Notes under the pieces: model-generated
Seen by the model: only the letters and a program-made list of their open reading frames with translations
What the model was told of the DNA's origin: nothing
Databases searched by the model: none
In this document: piece after piece, positions 59,539 through 64,000 of the stretch
Position numbering within the stretch: position 1 is the first letter of the stretch
How the letters are laid out: every line of letters begins with the position of its first letter
Origin: Cloacibacillus sp.
Lineage (GTDB): Bacteria > Synergistota > Synergistia > Synergistales > Synergistaceae
Direction of reading: 5' to 3'
Assembly: GCA_036655895.1 (NCBI GenBank)
Contig: JAVVPF010000008.1
Coordinates: 1 to 64,000, forward strand
DNA length: 64,000 nucleotides
Program-made: the position numbers and the translations under genes

Positions 59539-60552
59539 ATGATGGAATTTGTAAGAACAATAGAAGCAATAGACGCGCACACGGCGGGCGAGCCGATACG
59601 CGTCGTCACGTCGGGCATCCCTAAGATCCCAGGCGGCACGATGCTTGAAAAAATGGATTATTTTGCGCGTCACTACGACGGCATACGCCAGATGATTTTA
59701 AAGGAGCCGCGCGGCCACAAGGACATGTTCGGCGCGGTGCTTGTGCCGCCTGTTACGGACGACGCAGACCTCGGCATACTTTTCATGCACAACGAGGGCA
59801 TGAGCACCATGTGCGGGCACGGCACGATAGGCACTGTGAAGGCGGCCGCGGAAACCGGCCTGCTCACGCTCGCGGAGGGCGAAAACATAATAAAAATAGA
59901 CGCACCTGCCGGACGCATCACAGCGGAGGCGGTCGTTGCAGGAGGACGCGTGCGCAGCGTCGCCTTTACGAACGTTCCGGCCTTCGTTTATAAAAAAGAG
60001 ATAGTCATTCCGGTGGACGGCGTCGGAGATGTCACAGCGGCCGTCGTATACGGCGGCGCCTTTTATATCTTCATCGAGGAAGAAAAGCTGGGCCTTAAGG
60101 TGCTGCCCGAAAACACAGCGGCTCTTACGGCGCGCGCGATGGAAATGAAGCGCTGGGTCAACGCGAACATGGACGTCCATCATCCCGAAAAGCCGGACAT
60201 CCGCGACATCTACGGCGTCATAATAATGTCGCCCGACACACGCACCGAAGGCGGCTGCGCGGGGCGCCACATCTGCGTATTCGCGGAGGGCGCGGTGGAC
60301 CGCTCGCCCTGCGGCACAGGGACGTCGGCGCGCATGGCGTTGCTTGTTGCACGAGGCAGGCTCGCGATAGGCGAAAAATTTAACGCGGCAAGCATCATTG
60401 ATACGAAATTCGAGGGCACGCCGCTTGCTTCAGTCAAGGAATGCGGATACGACGCGATAATCCCAAAAGTCGCAGGCGGCGCGTGGATAACGGGCTTCAA
60501 CCGCTTCGTGCTCGACCCGTCGGACCCTCTGCCCGAAGGCTTTTTAATATAA
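59539..60552 (+). CDS. proline racemase-family protein, paralogue 2
   Basis: A 337-residue proline racemase-family protein with both catalytic cysteines, C92 (MCGHGTIG) and C258 (DRSPCGTGTS). It resembles clostridial proline racemase more at the N-terminus (RTIEAIDAHTAGEPIRVV) than the paralogue at 6932, but has VVYGGAFYIFIEEE where racemases usually have a DxxFGGxFxAI-type segment, so substrate specificity may differ. It is followed after 27 bp by an IlvD/EDD-like gene, suggesting a shared pathway for an imino or hydroxy acid. A near-consensus promoter drives the pair. Confidence 0.83.
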   Translation: MMEFVRTIEAIDAHTAGEPIRVVTSGIPKIPGGTMLEKMDYFARHYDGIRQMILKEPRGHKDMFGAVLVPPVTDDADLGILFMHNEGMSTMCGHGTIGTVKAAAETGLLTLAEGENIIKIDAPAGRITAEAVVAGGRVRSVAFTNVPAFVYKKEIVIPVDGVGDVTAAVVYGGAFYIFIEEEKLGLKVLPENTAALTARAMEMKRWVNANMDVHHPEKPDIRDIYGVIIMSPDTRTEGGCAGRHICVFAEGAVDRSPCGTGTSARMALLVARGRLAIGEKFNAASIIDTKFEGTPLASVKECGYDAIIPKVAGGAWITGFNRFVLDPSDPLPEGFLI

Positions 60553-60579
60553 AATTTCATCATAAGGGAGAAAATAAAA

Positions 60580-62280
60580 ATGACCTACCGTTCTAAGGAA
60601 CATGGACTTTTTTCCGGCAAAGGCTCGTCCTCGCGCCGCGCCATCTACAAGGGCTGCGGCTATGACGACGGCGACCTTTCAAAGCCTCTCATAGGCATAG
60701 TAAACACGGCAAACGACGCGGGGCTGGGCCACGTGCATCTAGACAGGCTCGCGGCGCGCGTCCGCGCCGGCATCCTACAGGCGGGCGGCACGCCGTTTGA
60801 ATTTGGCACGATAGCCACCTGCGGCGCCGTGCCCATCGGGATGCCTCACTTTCGCTACGAGCTGGTCATCCGCGACGTCATAGCCTCCTCCGTTGAGATA
60901 ATGACAGGCGTGCAGCTGCTGGACGGCCTAGTGCTGCTTGCCTCCTGCGACAGCATCATCCCCGGCGTCCTCATGGGCGGCATCCGCGCCGACGTGCCCT
61001 GCATCGTTCTGACGGGCGGGCCGCAGGAGGTCTGCAAAAGCGAAGGGCGAAGCGTCGTCATGAGCGAGCTAGACCAGCTCGTCTTCGGCGCGGACTACGC
61101 AAACGACGAGGCGCGCGAAAAGATACGCTGGCTCGAGGACCACGTCTGCCCCGGAGCGGGCGCCTGTTCGCTGATGGGAACGGCAAACACCATGCAGATA
61201 CTGGCGGAGGCGCTTGGCATGGCGCTGCCGGGCTCCTCCTGCGTGCCCGCCGTATATGCCGAAAAAGAACGCTACGCAACGCAGACGGGACGGCGCATCG
61301 TAGACCTCGTAAAAGAGGGCGTGAAGCCAAAGGACATATTGACGCGCGAGGCTTTGTTAAACGGCGTCATAGTGACAATGGCGCTCGCAGGCTCCACCAA
61401 CGCCGTGCTGCATCTGCTCAGCTTCGCGCGCGAAGTGGGCGTCGAACTCACACTTGACGACTTCGACCGCCTCTCGGAGAGCGTGCCGGTAATTAGCCGC
61501 GTCATACCCACCGGACGTGCCACAATAATAGACCTCTACAACGCGGGCGGCGTGCCCGCGGTGCTTGGAGAGATGAAGGACTATCTGCACAAGGAGTGCC
61601 TCACCGTATCTGGACACACCATAGGCGAGATAGCCGAACTGCGCGTCTCGTGCGACCACGAGACGCTGACGACGGCGGCCGATCCCGTCTTTAAAAACGG
61701 CGGCATCGCCGTGATGCGAGGCAACATCACGCCAAACGGCGCGATATGCCGCACGACGACCATCTCGGAGAAGATACGCAAATTTGAAGGCCCTGCGCGC
61801 GTATTCAATTCCGACGAAGAGGCGCACCACGCCGTCGTAAGCGGCGGCATAAATAAGGGCGACGTCATAGTCATTCGCTACGAGGGCCCGCGCGGCGCGC
61901 CCGGAATGCGCGAAATGATGATGACCACCGACGCTTTAGTCGGCATCGGCATGGGACAAGAGGTCTTTGTGCTGACCGACGGACGCTTCTCCGGCTTCAC
62001 GGAGGGCGCAGCCATTGGACACATCTCCCCGGAGGCCGCCGTAGGCGGAGTTATCGCCATCGTTCAAGACGGAGACAGGATAAAAATAGACATCCCGGCG
62101 CGAAAGGTAGACCTTCTGCTTTCAGAGGAGGAGATCAACAGGCGCCTCACGCAATGGAAGCTGCCGCTCAAACGCGAGCGCGGCATCCTTGGCATCTACG
62201 CCAAAACCGCGCTTCAGGCGCACGAAGGCGCCATGATAGACGACAGAGTGACCGACGAAAGCCAAGTACACGGAAGGTAG
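60580..62280 (+). CDS. IlvD/EDD-family dehydratase homologue with altered active site
   Basis: A 566-residue protein aligning along its length with dihydroxy-acid and sugar-acid dehydratases ([55 protein letters not shown]). Key cofactor residues differ from the family. The first Fe-S cysteine (TPCN context) is replaced in [11 protein letters not shown] (residues 44-54), the Mg-ligand Asp of the usual DG motif appears as C81, and the CDK motif reads C123-D124-S125, losing the modified Lys. C196 ([12 protein letters not shown]) is retained. It may bind a different cluster or catalyse a different reaction. It forms an operon with the racemase-family gene. Confidence 0.8.
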   Translation: MTYRSKEHGLFSGKGSSSRRAIYKGCGYDDGDLSKPLIGIVNTANDAGLGHVHLDRLAARVRAGILQAGGTPFEFGTIATCGAVPIGMPHFRYELVIRDVIASSVEIMTGVQLLDGLVLLASCDSIIPGVLMGGIRADVPCIVLTGGPQEVCKSEGRSVVMSELDQLVFGADYANDEAREKIRWLEDHVCPGAGACSLMGTANTMQILAEALGMALPGSSCVPAVYAEKERYATQTGRRIVDLVKEGVKPKDILTREALLNGVIVTMALAGSTNAVLHLLSFAREVGVELTLDDFDRLSESVPVISRVIPTGRATIIDLYNAGGVPAVLGEMKDYLHKECLTVSGHTIGEIAELRVSCDHETLTTAADPVFKNGGIAVMRGNITPNGAICRTTTISEKIRKFEGPARVFNSDEEAHHAVVSGGINKGDVIVIRYEGPRGAPGMREMMMTTDALVGIGMGQEVFVLTDGRFSGFTEGAAIGHISPEAAVGGVIAIVQDGDRIKIDIPARKVDLLLSEEEINRRLTQWKLPLKRERGILGIYAKTALQAHEGAMIDDRVTDESQVHGR

Positions 62281-62301
62281 CGCGCAGCCTATAAATCACA
62301 A

Positions 62302-62345
62302 AAATAGCCGCGTCGGTTTGCTACCCCGATGCGGCTTTGATTTTA
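62302..62345. terminator. terminator between the IlvD-like and antitoxin-like genes
   Basis: AGCCGCGTCGG (62306-62316) and CCGATGCGGCT (62326-62336) pair with one G-T, with A-run before and T-rich sequence after. It serves convergent transcripts. Confidence 0.8.
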
Positions 62346-62627
62346 AAGGATATTCTGTTCATCGGCCATGGACTCCAGCTCTTCCATCGTTTTCATTACG
62401 ATGTTTCCTTTTTTTACCTGCGTCTCCGACAGGTGAATGGCGCGGAGATTAGCGGGGCTGTAAAACGGGTCCATTGAGACCTCAAAGGGAATACGCCCCT
62501 CACGGCTCATTTTTTTTGCAAAAATCGTAAAGGCGGTGGTCATATTCAGGCCCAACTCCCTGCACGTCGCCTCCATATCTTTTTTCAGCTCTTCATCCAT
62601 ACGGATATTAACAAGTGTCTGCGGCAT
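62343..62627 (-). CDS. RelB/DinJ-family antitoxin-like protein (no adjacent toxin)
   Basis: A 94-residue protein of the RelB/DinJ type: PQTLVNIRMDEELKKDMEAT, then CRELGLNMTTAFTIFAKKMS, an N-terminal ribbon-helix-helix DNA-binding domain. A C-terminal tail follows (LRAIHLSETQVKKGNIVMKT, MEELE) that would bind a toxin. No RelE/YafQ-like gene lies downstream; a terminator follows at once. It may act as a stand-alone repressor or pair with a distant toxin. The ATG at 62627 has AAGGAGG 8 nt upstream. A perfect 10-bp dyad just upstream is a likely operator. Confidence 0.85.
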   Translation of the reverse strand: MPQTLVNIRMDEELKKDMEATCRELGLNMTTAFTIFAKKMSREGRIPFEVSMDPFYSPANLRAIHLSETQVKKGNIVMKTMEELESMADEQNIL

Positions 62628-62640
62628 GGCAAGCACCTCC

Positions 62641-62676
62641 TTTGTAAAGACAATTTTACCACAATATCTTTACAAA
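62641..62676. promoter_or_regulatory. 10-bp dyad operator upstream of the antitoxin-like gene
   Basis: TTTGTAAAGA (62641-62650) and TCTTTACAAA (62667-62676) are perfect inverted repeats with a 16-nt spacer, 14 bp before the antitoxin start. RelB-type proteins bind such repeats to repress their own operon. The dyad also lies close to the divergent TPP-riboswitch promoter. Confidence 0.75.
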
Positions 62677-62687
62677 AGTCTTCAGCA

Positions 62688-62715
62688 TTTACAAATCGCC
62701 TTAAGCTGTTACAAT
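62688..62715 (+). promoter_or_regulatory. promoter of TPP riboswitch-cytX
   Basis: TTTACA (62688-62693), 16 bp, TACAAT (62710-62715); the start near 62722 coincides with the aptamer's 5' edge. Confidence 0.7.
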
Positions 62716-62719
62716 AACT

Positions 62720-62812
62720 TCATGGGGAGCTTGCTTGCGCAGGCTGAGAGGAGGCGTCGCCTCGACCCGGTGAACCTGATGCGGATAATGCCGCCGTAGG
62801 GAGAATAGCTTG
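62720..62812 (+). promoter_or_regulatory. TPP (thi-box) riboswitch
   Basis: The conserved thi-box elements are present in order: GGGGAGC (P1 side), GGCTGAGAGGAGG, GACCCGGTGAACCTGATGC, GGATAATGCCGCCGTAGGGA. It binds thiamine pyrophosphate and should repress the downstream transporter gene when TPP is plentiful. Confidence 0.95.
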
Positions 62813-62819
62813 TTTATTT

Positions 62820-62857
62820 GTGGCTGTCTCATGCGGGGCGGCCACTTTCTATTTTAA
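62820..62857 (+). terminator. TPP riboswitch expression-platform terminator
   Basis: GTGGCTG (from 62820) pairs with CGGCCAC (to 62846) across a 13-nt loop, followed by TTTCTATTTT. It fits termination when TPP is bound. Confidence 0.7.
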
Positions 62858-62870
62858 GGAGTGTTTCAAC

Positions 62871-64000
62871 ATGGAAGATACAAAAAGGAGCACGAGACAG
62901 AACGCGCTCATTTGGTTTGGAGCCGCGGTATCCATCGCGGAAATCTACACGGGCACGCTCTTTGCGCCGCTTGGCATGGCGCGCGGCATGACGGCGGTCA
63001 TCGCCGGACACATTGTAGGCGGGGCGCTGATGTACATGGCGGCGCTCATCGGCGGGCTCTCCGGGCGCGGCGCTATGGAGAGCGTGAAACTGTCGTTCGG
63101 CGAGCAGGGCGCAAAGTTCTTTGCCGCGCTCAACGTGCTTCAGCTGGTCGGCTGGACGGCGGTCATGATAATCGGAGGCTCCATCTCGCTCGGGCTGATA
63201 CTAAACCCCATCTTCGGCACGCAGAACAGGCTTTGGTGCGCGCTCATCGGCCTCCTCATCGCCTTCTGGATAATGCTTGACATGAAAAATTTCGAGCGCG
63301 TCAATAAATTCTCCATGGCGCTGCTCTTCGTCCTCTCGCTTGTGCTGACGGCACTCGTCTTTACGGAAAACAGCGCGCCGGCGGCGGGCGGCAGCCTCTC
63401 CTTCGCCTCCGCTATGGAGCTTTCGTCTGCAATGCCGCTTTCGTGGCTTCCCCTCATCGCCGACTACATGCGCGACGCGAAAGAGCCGCGCAGGAGCGCG
63501 GCCGTAAGCACCGGCGTCTACTGCACCGTCAGCTGCTGGATGTACTTCATAGGCTTGGGCATCGCGCTCCACACGGGCGGCGCGGACGTGGCGCAGATAA
63601 TGGCGGGCGCGGGGCTTGGCGTGGCAGGCGTTCTTATAGTGCTTTTCTCAACTGTGACCACCACCTTTCTTGACGCCTTTTCCGGCGGCATAAGCTTCCA
63701 CGTCATCTGCTCCGGCGTAAAAGAAAAAGCGGCTGCCATCGCCGTCTGCGGAGCTGGCACAATGGCCGCTGTCGTCGGAGGCTCCGAAAGCTACGAGGGG
63801 CTGCTCTACCTCATATCCTCGGTATTTGCGCCGATGGCCGCCGTCATGATAGCGGACTTTTTTATATTAAAGAAAAATTACGCCGCCTCCTGCGTCTCAG
63901 TAAAAAATATGTGCGTCTGGTGCGCTGGCTTTGCGCTCTACAGGTATCTCATCAGCATTGATTTCAGTTGGGGCGTGACGCTTCCGGTAATTGCCGCCAC
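62871..64000 (+). CDS. cytX: CytX-like NCS1 transporter, probable hydroxymethylpyrimidine uptake (partial)
   Basis: An open frame from ATG 62871 (AAGGAG upstream) runs off the window, giving at least 376 residues. It encodes a multi-helix NCS1-family permease: NALIWFGAAVSIAEIYTGTL, FAPLGMARGMTAVIAGHIVG, FGEQGAKFFAALNVLQLVGW, then AMPLSWLPLIADYMRDAKEP and STVTTTFLDAFSGGISF. CytX proteins are cytosine permease relatives found behind TPP riboswitches and predicted to import the thiamine precursor hydroxymethylpyrimidine. The riboswitch here supports that role over cytosine uptake. The C-terminus lies beyond the window. Confidence 0.9.
   Translation, partial: MEDTKRSTRQNALIWFGAAVSIAEIYTGTLFAPLGMARGMTAVIAGHIVGGALMYMAALIGGLSGRGAMESVKLSFGEQGAKFFAALNVLQLVGWTAVMIIGGSISLGLILNPIFGTQNRLWCALIGLLIAFWIMLDMKNFERVNKFSMALLFVLSLVLTALVFTENSAPAAGGSLSFASAMELSSAMPLSWLPLIADYMRDAKEPRRSAAVSTGVYCTVSCWMYFIGLGIALHTGGADVAQIMAGAGLGVAGVLIVLFSTVTTTFLDAFSGGISFHVICSGVKEKAAAIAVCGAGTMAAVVGGSESYEGLLYLISSVFAPMAAVMIADFFILKKNYAASCVSVKNMCVWCAGFALYRYLISIDFSWGVTLPVIAA

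Noticed and set aside
1-64000. CRISPR arrays, insertion sequences, prophage and tRNA genes
   Set aside because: I saw no regularly spaced repeats, no transposase or integrase frames, and no cloverleaf-forming sequences in the intergenic gaps by eye; a tRNAscan run would be needed to exclude tRNAs formally.

Overview
The window is GC-rich chromosomal DNA from a strictly anaerobic, amino-acid-fermenting bacterium. The 5' end of a 16S rRNA gene, a glycine reductase operon with an in-frame UGA (selenocysteine) codon, rubrerythrin, proline racemase-family enzymes and a full ethanolamine microcompartment operon together suggest a Synergistota member, probably Cloacibacillus-like. That assignment is inference from gene content and general resemblance of the 16S end. 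No insertion sequence, prophage, CRISPR array or tRNA gene was found.

Layout. 1-560: start of an rRNA operon on the minus strand with its promoter. 757-7936: an ElaA-like acetyltransferase, an EamA exporter, a DUF486 membrane protein, an RclA-like flavoprotein disulfide reductase, a P-type cation ATPase behind a candidate Ni/Co (czcD-type) riboswitch, and a proline racemase-family enzyme. 8012-24418: a 20-gene minus-strand ethanolamine utilisation (eut) operon, from eutG to eutQ. It encodes the ammonia-lyase EutBC with reactivase EutA, shell proteins (EutS, EutL, two near-identical EutM, EutN, PduT-like, and a BMC protein with a C-terminal SAP/Rho_N-like tail), core enzymes (EutE, EutG, PduL), cobalamin handling (EutT, PduS-like), and the accessory proteins EutP, EutJ, EutH and EutQ. 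24700-27489: an unusual plus-strand trio of a degenerate VirD4/TraG-like protein, a stand-alone ClpB-D1-like AAA+ ATPase and an unknown helical protein. 27640-29223: a membrane diguanylate cyclase.

29559-37246: glycine catabolism. A glycine riboswitch precedes grdX-grdE-grdB (with UGA and SECIS-like hairpin), which end at a terminator; grdC-grdD follow as a separate unit, and an NSS-family transporter lies upstream. grdA and thioredoxin genes are not in the window. 37509-45555: ymdB, rny, an M48 protease, ppnP, nudC, a cobalamin adenosyltransferase, rubrerythrin, a nitronate monooxygenase-like flavoprotein and an orphan pseudopilin. 45622-52009: the most novel region, a six-gene overlapping minus-strand operon encoding a NifH-like reductase, two nitrogenase component 1-like subunits and a FecCD/FepC-type metal or metal-chelate importer. 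Its ATPase is fused to a TM1266-like domain otherwise linked to [FeFe]-hydrogenase systems. 52270-59352: an XRE regulator, MsrAB, a nitroreductase, a UPF0173 hydrolase, aspS and hisS. 59539-62280: a second proline racemase-family gene paired with an IlvD/EDD homologue lacking canonical active-site residues. 62343-64000: an orphan RelB/DinJ-like antitoxin with a 10-bp dyad operator, and a TPP riboswitch controlling a CytX-type transporter that runs off the window.

How it fits together. Ethanolamine and glycine both yield acetyl phosphate or acetyl-CoA plus ammonia, so two energy-conserving amine fermentations lie side by side, each with its own uptake system. CobA (42091), EutT and the PduS-like reductase can supply adenosylcobalamin to EutBC. 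Control is RNA-rich: candidate Ni/Co, glycine and TPP riboswitches, a SECIS-like element, and an attenuator-like leader ahead of eutG.
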